Origin: Acorus gramineus
Lineage: Eukaryota; Streptophyta; Magnoliopsida; Acorales; Acoraceae
Length of the DNA: 64,000 nucleotides
Direction of reading: 5' to 3'
Assembly: GCA_030737835.1 (NCBI GenBank)
Contig: CM060850.1
Coordinates: 957,788-1,021,787 of the forward strand
Shown in pieces: positions 12,480-24,291 of this stretch. The notes beneath the pieces are model-generated. The model saw nothing but the letters and a program-made list of their open reading frames with translations. It searched no databases and was not told the DNA's origin. Each line of letters begins with the position of its first letter. Positions within the stretch are counted from its first letter, which is position 1. Position numbers and translations under genes: made by a program.

Positions 12480-13750
12480 CTCTTACCTATAACAAATAAC
12501 TTTTGGCTTCTATTGTCCCTCAAATTTGTGAACTCACGCCAATATGAACTAAAAGCGATCAGATAGCCCCAACATGGACAACCCTAATTTCCTTCAGTAA
12601 GTACATAGACGCAATATATGTTATATGTCTCATTGTTTGACCAGTTTTGGTCATGTCTAAACCAAGTTGTAATTAGAGCCATTAAATCTTTAATTGCAGA
12701 GTCACAATCCCACAAAGTACAAACAAAATTATTGATTTTTTTTTTTTGGTGTGCATGTAGAGGCAAAGAGAGGTTAATTCGGTCTGATAACTACAACTGC
12801 CATGATGGAAGAACTTAAATGACTCACAAATATGTGGGCATCTATCAATCTTTCTGTGAGAAGAGCAACTCAATTTCACATGTTTACTGATATCCATATC
12901 AGCTGCTCGGATGATAATCTATATGTGGGCATATTATCTCAGACAACGAGACACGGCACCTACATCCATACCCAGTACGTCGGACACCCTAATGATCACA
13001 ATAACAAAAGTCACTGAATACAATAGAACAATATTCAAGTTACCATGCCTACAAAAACTTCTTAACATCACACAAATACTGAAAGTACACTCTTCCTGCA
13101 TCCTGTCTCTACCACCGCTTCCATCGTATGAACGATATGGCTGAGAGTCCTACCAATGTACCAATATATTGTACAATTGCAAATTTCCTATATACCTACT
13201 TGTAGAATCCACATTTTTTATATTCTACTTGTAAAAGATGTGGTTGGGCCATGGGTTTGTGGATGCTTTTGTGCATTTGGGGTTTTCCCAACCAATATTA
13301 AGGTTCCTTGTCCCAAAAATAAGTGTTCAATATACGCAACGTAAATGTGAAATTGTTAAACATGCCTCTTTTCCATTTTAGTGCACTGAAGCAAATGCTA
13401 CACCTCCTCTATCACAATGTCAGAACTAGGTCATGATGATTTGCATTTAGAGATTCCATCGATCAAAAACATCAGATTTAACTGCAAATACTTAAACAGA
13501 AGAAGAGGGCATTTCAAATATTCAATTTTCATGACATATCAATCGAACATAGCAATCTAAAAAATCAAAATCGAATCAACAAAGTTAGACGGAACAAGCT
13601 CACATCAATATACCAAATTCACAAAAACCCAACCCGAATAAATATTCCCCAACAAACCCTAAAAACGCCTCCTTCACTCCCAAAACCCTAATTCGAACCA
13701 AACCCTAACCCTAGAAGATATCGAAAAAAAAAAAAAACCGACCTTATCAG
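12480..13750. other. Intergenic region, 3' side of the lysine-rich gene
   Basis: No gene recognised. The short open frames (12584-12766, 12832-13017, 13156-13344) have no family resemblance. The last 130 bases (13620-13750) contain several ccctaa/ccctaaccct motifs and an A13 tract, and read as the 3' UTR of the minus-strand gene ending at 13753. Confidence 0.5.
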
Positions 13751-13752
13751 GA

Positions 13753-14118
13753 TCACTTGCAGTACCGATCGGCCTTCTTCTTGACCCGGTCGTCGAGTGC
13801 GTCCTCCACGGTCTTAAAATCGGCCGATTTGGGGGTGTACCCGAACTTCCTCGCCTCCACGGGGAAGAGCTCATCGTACTTCATCTTCTTTGCCGCGTCG
13901 ATCGTGTACACGTCGTCCCCCTCCGGCGCCGCCGACGCCTCAGCCCCCTCCGCCCCTTCCGCGTCTGCCGGCACGACCTCCTCCCCCTCCTCAGATTTGA
14001 GGTGCTTCTTGTGCTTCTTCTTCTTCTTGTTATGCTTATCAATCGATTTGACGGTGGCGAGATCGCCGCCTTTGAAGGTGAGCCTCCCCGCCTTCGCTTT
14101 CTTGTATGGATCGGACAT
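13753..14118 (-). CDS. Short lysine-rich conserved plant protein (FAM32A-like N-terminus)
   Basis: A single exon of 121 residues. The N-terminus MSDPYKKAKAGRLTFKGGDL and a following Lys/His block (NKKKKKHKKHLK, about 30-41) match the 'L-(K/T)-F/L-KG' plus poly-lysine start typical of FAM32A/DUF1754-like proteins. The middle is acidic and Ala/Glu-rich (45-67). The C-terminus (about 69-121) has a conserved-looking block DVYTIDAAKKMKYDELFPVE, then GYTPKS and ending KKKADRYCK. The human FAM32A C-terminus is different, so I name only the N-terminal similarity. It is probably a small nuclear or nucleolar protein; the function is not inferred. The leader upstream of the ATG holds GGGCCCAAAA (site-II-like), fitting a broadly expressed gene. 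The plus-strand frames 13757-14167 are antisense shadows. Confidence 0.75.
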   Translation of the reverse strand: MSDPYKKAKAGRLTFKGGDLATVKSIDKHNKKKKKHKKHLKSEEGEEVVPADAEGAEGAEASAAPEGDDVYTIDAAKKMKYDELFPVEARKFGYTPKSADFKTVEDALDDRVKKKADRYCK

Positions 14119-14229
14119 ACTGTTTTGGGCCCTTCTTGTGTTCGGGCAAGGGAGGAGGAGCTTTTAGACGGGTGCTTCTATATGCACCCCAGTATGCACA
14201 CCCTCTCATATGGAATGTAGTACATATAA

Positions 14230-14510
14230 TATTGTTACACACGTATTTTTTTCAACCCTCAATTCCAGTCTCATATGCGTCTACAGCAAATTACCGACGC
14301 ATTTACTCACTTTAACCAAGTATATGCTTTGATTAAAAAAATTTACATTTTCTATAAATATATACATGCAATTCATCGGAGTATATGCTTCATTTTTTAT
14401 TAAGCATTTATCTCATTAGATAAGGTATACTATTTTAAAAAAATTCAAAACATACGTAGAATGGATTTAGGGCTGAAAAATGAATTGGATGTAACACTAT
14501 CCTAATATTA
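14230..14510. mobile_element. MITE, same family as 728-1003 (copy 2)
   Basis: The left end (gttacacacgtatttttttc, then aattccagtctcatatgcg) and right end (cgtagaatggatttagggctgaaaaatgaa, then ggatgtaac) are inverted relatives over about 45 bases. The interior holds the family phrases atatgctt, aattcatcg and ctcattagataag. It lies just upstream of the lysine-rich gene, about 110 bases from its start, so it may contribute promoter sequence. Confidence 0.65.
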
Positions 14511-14550
14511 ATTTAGATATGCTTGATTTGCATATATTTAATTTAAAGAT

Positions 14551-14790
14551 AATGTTACAACAATGTTTTTCAGCTCCAATTTTAGTCTACACATGCTGAA
14601 TTTTTTAAAATAGCATAGCCTATTTAATGAGTTACATATTTTTATAAAAAAAATAAAACATACATTTTAATAAATTGCATATATAAAGTATATATCTTGT
14701 TATTGTAAATATAAATTCTGATAATTTTTTATTAATGCATATCAAATTAAATTAGGATCGAAAAAAACTGCGTAACAACACTTAATTTCA
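14551..14790. mobile_element. MITE, same family (copy 3, adjacent to copy 2)
   Basis: It starts gttacaacaatgtttttcag with ccaattttagtctacacatg and ends near aaattaggatcgaaaaaaact, then gcgtaac. The inverted ends match the family. A further fragment (gatgcatatcgaattgaaat, gggactgataaatt) is at about 15230-15270. Confidence 0.6.
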
Positions 14791-14799
14791 ACATCCAAT

Positions 14800-17270
14800 A
14801 TTTTTTTTCAGAATTATTCTTTATTTTAATTGTCTATTTATCTCAAAATAATTAAATATTATTATTTGTCGCGCCTGAGAAAGAAGACGAGGAGGAGAAT
14901 ATTTTGTACGTTGTTCACTTGAATTATTTGGATATGACATCTTCGTCACCGATAAATGTACAAAACTTATCTAGGATTTATACTATATTGGTTTGTATAG
15001 GGTTTAGAAATTAGAATGGGAAAGTTTTTCTTAAGGTTTCTCTAGGATTGAAGTGAATAGTACATCAACAATAGATTTTATATAGGTTTTATATGTAAAT
15101 TTGATTTTTTTAATTGGAATATATTGTAATTTTTTTAAGTTTCAATTTTAATTAAAATTATACATGTCTTGTTTGAAACAAATAAATTAGTGAGAGAGAA
15201 TAACAAAGGGACTAGGAAAGGTTTCTATCGATGCATATCGAATTGAAATTGGGACTGATAAATTATTTTCTAGTAAAATTTATTATGAATTTACACTTGG
15301 AGAAAATATGTTACAATCGAAAATGGTTTTTTTGCATATATACCCCTCAACCGAATCCTATATTATAAAAATATCTTATTTGAAAATTTCAAATTAACAA
15401 TATCACTCGAATGGATAAAAAAACGACATTCATGTATAATTTAAACCCTTTTGAATAGTACTATTGAAAATAACAAATTATCAAGGATATTTTACAAAAA
15501 TGTGATTTTTTTAGGGGTATATATATATATATATATCCAAAAAATCAATAATTAAATTATTCTTGAAATTCTTTTAAAAATTCATGACTTTTCAAGTATA
15601 ATTATGATTGGAGTCATAAGTATAACTCATTGGAAAGAGCTTTTTGATACATATATACTTATGACCTTATAACCGTGAAATAATTTTTTTTCCTAAAAAT
15701 GACTATTGCAGGTTAAAAAAATGAGATCAAATGATGAAACTCATATTTGATATGAAAATAACTATTTATCACATATGTTCTATGATTATCTCAATATAAA
15801 TCTAATAGAAAAACAATAATAACAAAAAAATATGATGATGTGATATAATCACTAACACTCATTCAATATATCATTATTATAAACAGATAGATTAAAAAGA
15901 TAGATTTGATTAATATCTCACATTATTTTTTAAAAAATTAAAAATATATGTTTTTTCTATTCTTACCTTTAATATAAAATTAAAATTTTATAACTAAGTA
16001 TAAAATTAGAAATGAAAATGTTAAACACAACGGAACAAACAAAACTTAAACACTTTTATGTTAGATAATTGACGGAAGTATGTCAATATATGCATGCATA
16101 TGGATTTGATGGGTGCAAAATGTTTCAAATCTCCTTATTTTGTTTTTCATTTGTTTACTCGGATCCATGGATAAGGCACATAACTTGTTGGGGATGGGCC
16201 ATTCACGAGTCGTATCAATGATCTGGTGAAGGCAGGTTATGCGATCAGATTTATTAGACCCTGGCTCGAGTGGTGTTGATGTCATTGGGAAACCGACCCC
16301 ACAACACATGGTGAAGGTGGTGCGAATGCAATGGCGGTGGTTGTGGGATAGGTGGCAGGAGGTGTGCACTGGGGTGAGGATGTGGTTGTTATCGAGGGAG
16401 ACAAGGCGGCCGCCGCCTCCGCCATGTGTGTGGGATCGTGGGTTCTGCCACATGTGCGGTGGGGAAGAGGACGCTCGGAGGATCATCGGTTTCTCTTCCT
16501 CCTTTTCTCTTTTTCGATCTCCTTTCTTCTTCTTTTTTTTTCATCCCAGCTCTCTAAAAAAAAATTTAGGGGTGAAATGGAGAGATGGAGGGGTGGAAAG
16601 AAAGCTCCCCTTAATCATCATTTTTGTTTTTTTTTATTCTAAGTTGTCATTTGTTTATCATATGCTCTCTGTTAATAGTTGGGTGAAACTTAAACGTAAT
16701 TGAATCATTTTATATGGAGGTCTGTCCCTTGATTTGTAATGATGGTATTAAGTAATATTATAAAATATAGTCCTCCATGCAGTCTCATTTTGCTAACGAT
16801 GTATAAACACACATATATGGAGTTGCATAAACAACTCCCCTCCATGATCCTCATGGTTTCATTTGTTGTAACAACTCTACACAACTTTTTTTTTTTTTTT
16901 GAAAATGATATTAGTGGATCTGTCACTTTTTTTATTGATTAAAAGTAGTAAAGTTCCTAAGCAAGAAAACCTTGCAAAAGAAGAAGAGAGGAAACATCAA
17001 ATAGATGCTGAATTAGGAGATCTAAGAAATATATATTTTAACTTTGAATTAATAAAATTTAGATGTATTTTTTAACTTGACATTTCTTATATAGAAACCA
17101 CCTTTATAGCAAAAGAAAATGAGAAATCAAGTAACCTTTTCGACAGTCAAAAACTTATATTTCACTCTTCATTCCCACTATAAATAAAAGTGAATGTCAA
17201 GGGTTGTTGGGTGACACCATTGGCCGGTTTTTGTTTTGTTCCTTTCTTTGCTTTTTGCTTATATTTTTCT
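14800..17270. other. Intergenic region with one GC-richer open-frame patch
   Basis: Mostly AT-rich. From about 16160 to 16500 base composition rises, and overlapping open frames appear on both strands (plus 16239-16703, 154 aa; minus 16061-16486, 141 aa). The plus frame contains Trp/Arg-rich then Phe-rich low-complexity sequence. I recognise no domain in either, and neither shows a conserved start. It may be a captured gene fragment or a non-coding transcript. A gggtatatatatata run is at 15515-15535. Confidence 0.4.
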
Positions 17271-17271
17271 A

Positions 17272-17507
17272 AAGGTCCGTTTAAAAAAATATTTAAAAAA
17301 TAAGATTTTAAATAAAGTGGTTTAAATAAACTTGATTCTTAGAAAGCATATATTTTACGTTTTTTAAAAAATAATATTTTTGTACTAAAAGCTGAAATTA
17401 ACTTTTTAATTAAGTCAGCTTTTTAAAATGCGTTTGATAACATTTTTTAGTTTTCTATTTAATTAAAAGTAAAATCATCTCTTTTAAGTGATTTCAAACG
17501 GAGCCTT
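17272..17507. mobile_element. MITE with AAGGTCCGTTT / AAACGGAGCCTT ends
   Basis: Terminal inverted repeats aaggtccgttt (left) and aaacggagcctt (right) bracket 236 bases of A/T-rich non-coding DNA that includes agctgaaattaa and gcgtttgataacattt. The end sequence type is common in plant hAT-like MITEs. No convincing 8-bp duplication. Confidence 0.5.
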
Positions 17508-18016
17508 AAAACGTTTTACCTTTATGGGTATAACAGTGATTGCCAACCAAAAAAAAAATAATAATAAAATAAAATGTTTGGTTGACAAGTCACTTTGTTG
17601 AACCAGTTGGGCCTATTTTCATTTAAAGGTAGGCCAGATAACACTATCTCTGAAAGCTTATTTTCATGTTGGCATGTTTGTTAATGCCAAAATGATTTTT
17701 GTTCACGCCTATTAAAAAAGTTTGGATCTATAATCTATTACAACTTTACATATAATATATCACCTTCAATTCACATGGTTTAAAATTGGTTCCTTATTTC
17801 TTCAAGAGAAGCTCTAATTTAGGACAGGAGAGCTCCAATGCATGCCAGTGATCGATCTCTCGTGATGCCTGCAAATTTAATCATCCGATCTATCGTTCAA
17901 TAAAGGGACATAACTAAAAGTTGTTTGTTTATTGGATCTATGATTGAAAAAATGGATTCTTATGATATGCATGTAAAACTGAGCTTTTGAAAAACATTAT
18001 TTCCACGTATTTTTAA

Positions 18017-18298
18017 TCATTGGATTTTATTTTTTATTTTTTTGAGTGGACAATAGACAATTTCTATCCTAGTCATCTATTAATCAAAGTTTCAAGAATA
18101 TAAAATACAAGGAGCAAAGAGATACAAACAAAGAAAAACCATGCAGACCACTCTGAGGAAGAGAGCTCTACATATATTATGAGTCTGTGTAGGAGAGTTA
18201 AACTAGCAATCCATCACGACATAATTCGAATGGGGGACTCGAACATCTCGATGCGATTAGTTCTAACGTTGCTTCAATCGGTCCTCTTGAGTCACTAG
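18017..18298 (-). mobile_element. Probable tRNA-derived SINE
   Basis: On the minus strand a box-A-like tgactcaagagg (18294-18283) is followed about 37 bases on by a box-B-like gttcgagtccc (about 18244-18234), the arrangement of an internal RNA polymerase III promoter. About 190 bases further on the element ends in an A-rich tail (caaaaaaataaaaaataaaa). The 8-base sequence atttttaa (plus strand) lies on both sides, at 18009-18016 and 18299-18306, as an apparent target duplication. The length of about 280 bases suits a plant SINE. An 8-base AT-rich duplication is weak evidence alone; the combination is better. Confidence 0.55.
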
Positions 18299-18748
18299 AT
18301 TTTTAACTAAAAAAAACTGACAGATGGATTTGGAAAAAATGAAATATATCAGCGTTTGTAAAATTTTCAGCTTTTTAAATATTGAATTCCCAAAAAATGC
18401 AGATCCAAACGGCTATTAAAAAAAAATAAAACCCCCCAAGGGAAAATTACTTGAGAAATTCACTGGTTCGTCATTTACTTGAGATTTCACTGAGACACTA
18501 TTTTGAATTACTTAGAACAGTATAATAGCCACAAAATTATTTTCAATAAGCCATGTAAAATTGATCAAATGAATATTAGTCTTTTAATTGATGAAAATAT
18601 CTGACTTAATAAATTTTCCCAAATGCCTTCATATTTTTCGTGCTCAACTTTCTTCACCTCAAATGACCCTTTTAAACATCTACAATCGTCACTCATTGAT
18701 GCTATCTCCCCTCAACCCTGTTCAATATCGGCTTCTAAAGCATCTATC

Positions 18749-18930
18749 ACATGATGATAGCGTTGTGTATACTGTATTATCTCACTGTATAAACAATTGG
18801 AGGATCACTTCTAGACTGCAATATCAGCTCTTTCATCTGTTATGATAATAACGTAGTGTATACTTCACTATTTTATTGTATAGGCTCCTAGAGGACAACT
18901 TCTGAACTGCAATATCAACGCGTTTTTTTT
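18749..18930. repeat. Diverged two-unit tandem repeat, period about 91 bp
   Basis: gtgtatac at 18765 and 18856 anchors two units. Shared parts are tgatgatagcg/tgataataacg, ttattgtata/tcactgtata, gaggatcacttct/gaggacaacttct and ctgcaatatca. Divergence is roughly a quarter of positions. Function unknown. Confidence 0.6.
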
Positions 18931-19538
18931 TAAGTTCTCTTTCCATGGAAGTTTTGATAAAATAATTTTGACACGTTTAAGCGCAATATTCCAAGACTAA
19001 AAGCTACAAACAAAAAGAAAACCAAATCAGTTTTTAGAATCGAATTCCAGGATTGTGGTTCAGCGGAATCCATAAGATATGATATATTCTTCAAATGATT
19101 TTATCATAGTGAAAGCCAAAAGGAATCGAAAGCAAGGGAGAATGGAACCGAGTATAAGCCAAAAAAAAAAAGAAAAGAAAGATGAATGGGCATCAAATAT
19201 GGGATTTCACGTGCTTTTGCAATTAGTTCTGTTATGTGTATTATTTGTTTTTTCCCAATTAGATTTACAAAATATCCCGTAAAACAAAGAAAACACAAGT
19301 AAAAACTATTAAGGAAATTCACTTTTAACTGAAACTTGTCTTTCATTCCAACTACCTTTAAAAAGAAAAAGATAAGACATGTGAAATGGCTCTCTTATTG
19401 GAGACTGATATTTTAACATGTGTTAATAAAAAGCCACGATCCTATCTCTATTCCCACTTGGTTCTTTGTCCAACAAATTGTTACAATGTTATCATAAAAC
19501 AGTCTCTTATTAGAGATTGATCATTTGTAATAGAATTT

Positions 19539-19568
19539 TACACTAACTATCACATGATAGTTAGTGTA
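19539..19568. promoter_or_regulatory. Perfect 14-bp-arm palindrome upstream of the acyl-activating enzyme gene
   Basis: tacactaactatca, a 2-base spacer, then tgatagttagtgta. It lies 110 bases 5' of the ATG at 19679, in what should be the promoter. It could be a dimeric transcription-factor site, a cruciform-prone site, or the footprint of an excised or tiny MITE. The sequence shows only the symmetry. Confidence 0.6.
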
Positions 19569-19678
19569 ATGAGCATATTGTTCCAATCACCTCTTAAAAA
19601 TGATTTGTACATATCACTTTTTAACATCTCTTTCTCTTCAAAACGAACCTGTCAAACCACTTCAATCATCCAAAAGAA

Positions 19679-21440
19679 ATGGAAAACCTTCCCAAATGTG
19701 ATGCTAATTACGTGCCCCTCTCCCCCATCATCTTCTTGCATAGGGCCGCCACCGCCTATGCCGATCGCACGTCTATCGTGTATGGCGACACGCGTTACAC
19801 GTGGAAGCAGACCTATAACCGCTGCCACCGCCTCGCATCAGCGCTCCGCTCTCTAAACATCTCCAAAAACGACGTCGTAAGTGCTTCAATCAATGCCTTG
19901 ATCAGCCCGAGCTCCATCGAAAACATTTTGGTTTATGTGACTTGAATTCATGGTGTAGGTGTCAGTACTCGCACCAAACGTGCCGGCGATGTACGAGATG
20001 CACTTTGCGGTGCCGATGGCGGGCGCCGTCCTCAACCCCATCAACACCCTCCTCGACGCGAAGAACGTCGCGGCCATCCTCCGCCACTCCGAGGCCAAGG
20101 CCTTCTTCGTCGACCACCAATTCATCCCCTGCGCGCGCGACGCGCTCAAGCACCTCGTCTCGCCCCCATTCGTCGTGTCTATCGTCGACCGAGATACCCC
20201 GATCGGCGCGCACCTCGGCGAGCTAGAGTACGAGGGCCTCATCGCGCTCGGAGACCCGATGCGTGCGCACGTCATAGTCGAGGACGAATGGGATCCGATC
20301 GCGCTGAATTACACGTCGGGGACGACATCAGCGCCGAAGGGGGTGGTGTACAGCCACCGCGGCGCGTACCTGAGCACACTGAGCCTGCTCTTGCAGTGGG
20401 AGGTCCACGTGGGGCCGGTCTACCTGTGGACCCTCCCGATGTTCCACTGCAACGGGTGGACCTTCACTTGGGGCGTGGCCGCGCGAGGCGGCACCAACGT
20501 GTGCATCCGCGCGACCAAGCCCGCGGAGATATACCGCGCCACAGCCGCCCACGCCGTCACCCACATGTGCTGCGCGCCCACCGTGTTGGGCATGATCGTC
20601 GAAGCCCTCCCCGACGAGCGCGCGCCGCTTCCGAACACGGTGCGCGTGCTGACCGGCGGCGCGCCGCCGCGCCCCGCGGTGGTGGAGGAGATGGAACGCC
20701 TGGGGTTTCATGTCACGCACGCTTACGGGATGACAGAGGCGACCGGGCCAGCGCTGGTGTGCGAGTGGCGGGAGGGATGGGACCGTCTCGGCTCGCGCGC
20801 GCGCGCAAAGATGAAGGCGAGGCAGGGCGTGAGCGTGCTCAGCCTCGCGGACGCCCGTGTTGTGGACCCCGTCACGTTTGCTCGCGTGCCGCAGGACGGG
20901 CGGTCGGTGGGGGAGATCGCGCTGCGCGGGAGTAGCGTCATGAAGGGGTACTACAAAGATGTCGAGGCGACATCGAAGGCGTTCAAAGGCGGGTGGTTCT
21001 TGACAGGGGATGTGGCGGTAGTTCACGAGGACGGGTATATAGAGATCAAGGACCGGGCGAAGGACGTGATCATATCGGGTGGGGAGAACATAAGCAGTGT
21101 AGAAGTGGAGGTGGTTCTTTGCGGGCACGCGAAGGTGGTGGAGGCGGCGGTGGTGGCGATGCCGCATAAGCATTGGGGGGAGACGCCGTGCGCGTTTGTG
21201 GTGGTGAAAGGGGAGGTGGAGGAGGAGGAGATGATGAGGCATTGTAGGGAAAACATGGCGAGGTTCATGGTGCCGAAGAAGGTGGTGTTCGTGGAGGGTG
21301 GTCTGCCTAAGACCTCCACGGGGAAGGTCCGGAAGTCCGAGTTGAGAGCGATTGCGAAATCGATCGCGCGTGAGGAGGAGGAGGAGGAAGCGGCGCGGAA
21401 GAAGATTCATGAGCAAGCGGTTGCCGTTTCCCGCCTTTAG
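19679..21440 (+). CDS. Peroxisomal acyl-activating enzyme (BZO1/AAE1 clade), intron-containing paralogue
   Basis: Two exons, 19679-19876 and 19959-21440, join in frame at SKNDV/VSVLAPN (donor gtaagt, acceptor gtgtag), giving 559 residues. It is an ANL-superfamily adenylate-forming enzyme that would activate a carboxylic acid with ATP to an acyl-AMP and then a CoA thioester. Visible motifs: the P-loop [10 protein letters not shown] (185-194), [18 protein letters not shown], the adenine-side [11 protein letters not shown], the hinge region [28 protein letters not shown], and the C-terminal catalytic lysine in LPKTSTGK (Lys522). The last three residues are SRL, a plant PTS1 peroxisome signal. 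Closest known types are Arabidopsis AAE1/AAE5/BZO1 and petunia cinnamate-CoA ligase; the substrate (benzoate, cinnamate, short or branched acids) cannot be read from sequence. The coding part is very GC-rich against AT-rich flanks. Long antisense open frames here are GC-driven shadows. Confidence 0.93.
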
Positions 21441-23494
21441 ATTGTAACTTGTTTTTGTATGTTTATAATAATTAAAAGAATTCTAATGTGTTTGATTGTT
21501 TGATGTAGTGATTTAACATGAATGATGCCCCAATGTGCCGATATTGTTTGATGTAGTGATTTAACGTGTGTTGCCGATGTGCCAATAAGTGGATAATCTC
21601 AGTCTCTCAGATTTTCTATTGATTATTGAAGCAGTCGGTCCGTTTTACAGCTTTAGTCGCCCACATCACTAGTAAAATAATATTAGGGTGCTTCCACGGG
21701 CGACCCACATCTTCAACAAGGACTGCTAATGGTATAAATTATCAATCATCAATCACTCTCTACTCCAAACCCAACCGTTAAAAATGGATGAGTTGGTTGA
21801 AAAAAAACAAACACAAAAATACAATCACGGACTGAATGAATTGAAAAAAACCTATTAAATAAAAAAATAATTCTATCTCAGTGTACGTGGTGGTAATTTT
21901 TTTATTCTTTCAATGAAAAAGGTTCACTGATGTATCTCAATGTATATAAAATTTGTATAATAGTATGTACGGTAATAAGCGAATGTATATTTTAAAAAAA
22001 ATTAATGTAGATTACGTATAGGATTGGATATATCATTTTTTAATTTTTATTATTGGAGATGCACATCCACCAACCACACCATTTATTAAATAAAAAATCA
22101 AAATTTTCAGAAAAGATTGAATAAAAAATGTATACGAATTTCAAACAACTTCCACATAGTTGTGATTATAATTCAAATTAAATTATAAAATGATCATCAA
22201 ATTTAATTAATAACATCTAAATCAGTCATTTCATAACCAAACATATGAAAATGACAACAAAAAAAATTAACATTTTTCACTCGAGTGCTTTTACACACAA
22301 TTTTTTTTCCAACCCAAATTTTTTTCAGTCTCATATGTGTCGATAGAAAATCATCGAAGAACATATTTACATTAATGAGGTATATGCTTCGATATAAATT
22401 TTTCACATTTTCTATAAATGCATCTATATGCAATTCGTTGAAGTATATGCTTTATTTTTTTATAAAAGCATGTACCTCATTAGATGTGATATATATACTA
22501 TTTTTAAAATATTCAAAATATATGTAGACTAGAATTGAGGTTGAAAAAAGAATTGTACATAACATTATACTTTTCACTTACATGCATATATCCAATAAAG
22601 ACTACAAAATCTTGACGTTGCTAATAACTTTAGAAATTGTCTTGAAAATAAGTCTTGAAAAAATAACATTATAAACAAAAAAAATCTTTGCCTTCTTACT
22701 ATTTTTTTTTTTTTTTTTGTTGCTGGTTGTTTCTCCAAGTAGAATCAATGGTTATGGCAGGACCTAATGCTCCTCATTTGTGATTGTTTTATCATGCTTG
22801 ATTCATTTGAGGGACCAATTTGTAATTGTTTTATTATGCAAGGACTTTATCGTACTTTTTACATCTCTATTTTGACGTCGTTCGGTGGCCCGTTTGAGAT
22901 CTTACGTGGTGACATATAATTGGCTGGGTTTCGTGTTTCCTATTTCCAGTAGAAACAGCTGATCCGAGCCCAGCACGGGAAATGCCTCCAAGAAATATGC
23001 CTGGATTACTGGATAGGTTACCCGTGGGCTTCGCATGTCACTCTATTCCAAAGTAGTACTCGATATTAGTTGGGCTTACCAGGCCCGACCAAGGCTCAAC
23101 ACCTTGAGATCTCTACAGGAAAATAGAAATGGAAATGGAAAATGATACTCCAGTATAAAATCCCAATCATTTTGATTTTTTTTAAGTATATGCTAATTAA
23201 TAAAAAATATATTATTATAAAAATAAAATATATATCTAGATATATATATTTTTCATACAGTGGACTAATAAATATATATTGCATTACTAAGGAACAATTT
23301 CAGAATTGCATACGAGCCTACAAAACAGACTGAGTGTATTAGCACATAATGAAAAATGTTACAGCTATGTTTGCAACCCTTTTTGTAAATTCACATGTTT
23401 TGACTTTTAAAAAAAAATAAATAAATATAGACTTAATTAATAAAATGAATTCTTTTATTTAAAAAAATGAAATATATCCTCATATAAGTTGAAT
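21441..23494. other. Intergenic region 3' of the plus-strand acyl-activating enzyme gene
   Basis: The 3' UTR presumably comes first; there is a local repeat of ttgtttgatgtagtgatttaac at about 21495-21516 and 21546-21567. The rest is AT-rich. No gene seen in 22570-23490; a stretch of more balanced composition (22880-23110, with gcccagcacggg and aggcccgacc) is unidentified. Confidence 0.5.
22270..22565. mobile_element. MITE, same family as 728-1003 (copy 4)
   Basis: The left end (acacacaattttttttccaa, then ttttcagtctcatatgtg) and the right end (tatgtagactagaattgagg, ttgaaaaaagaattgta) form long inverted repeats. The interior has tatgcttcgat, gcaattcgttg and ctcattagatg as in the other copies. 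Confidence 0.65.
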
Positions 23495-24291
23495 GCCCAT
23501 ATAATAACATAGTGTAAATAGTCATTTTTCAAATCTGTGTCATTTTTCTTACATTCGTAAATGTAATAGTCAACCGCAGTCGTGTATTAATTTATATTTG
23601 TTGCATTCATAAATATAATAGTCAACTACGGATAAATTGCATGGAATGTAAAACATTTAGATATATATATATGTAAATGTAACAGTTTTTATGAAAATGT
23701 AACAAATAATTTATGTAATATTTGTTAACAATAATGATTTTTGGGCCCCAATTGATAGACCCCATCCTAAGCCCCATGAGGTGGCAAGTGTGAATTTCCT
23801 ATATTACCCCCTCACAATTAATCTCTTCGTTATTTCCATAACCGGTCCAATAATTAAGGGGTTTGTTCTCACAATTAATCTCTTTGTTGTTTTTATAACC
23901 GGTTCAATAATTACGGGATTAGTTACGATATGGAGATCACTTCCTTTTCTAGAATATACGAATTCAATTGCATGTTCAAGAAAATAAAAAATCACGAGTT
24001 TCATTTTTTTTTTTTCTGATTGTTCTCTCGCAACGAAAACAAACATCAAATTTTTTTTTCATTCATATTTGATCAGCGGAGAAGAGAAGAACGAGTTTCG
24101 TTTTTGTTTTTGTGCGATCTGTTTGTGGTACAAACATTCAGGTTAGGCCAATCGGAACACCCAAAAATTGATGATTTAGAATTTTTAGATCCAGTTTATT
24201 TAGTGAAAATGAAAACAAACATCGTAATCGTTATTTTTTTTTCAGTTTGATCGGTTGAGAATATAAGAATTACACGATTGTGGTGGAAACA

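Noticed and set aside
13757..14167. 136-residue plus-strand frame opposite the lysine-rich gene
   Set aside because: Antisense of a Lys/Glu/Ala-rich gene giving Ser/Phe/Leu-rich low complexity; the minus frame has the conserved motifs.
16061..16703. Overlapping open frames on both strands, 141 and 154 residues
   Set aside because: No recognised domain and strong low complexity (poly-Phe, Gly/Pro runs); kept only as a note in the intergenic entry.
20328..21416. 362-residue minus-strand open frame, and 215-residue plus-strand frame at 20288-20935, inside the acyl-activating enzyme exon
   Set aside because: GC-rich coding DNA keeps alternative frames open. The translations are Arg/His/Pro-rich without domains, while the plus-strand main frame has all enzyme motifs.
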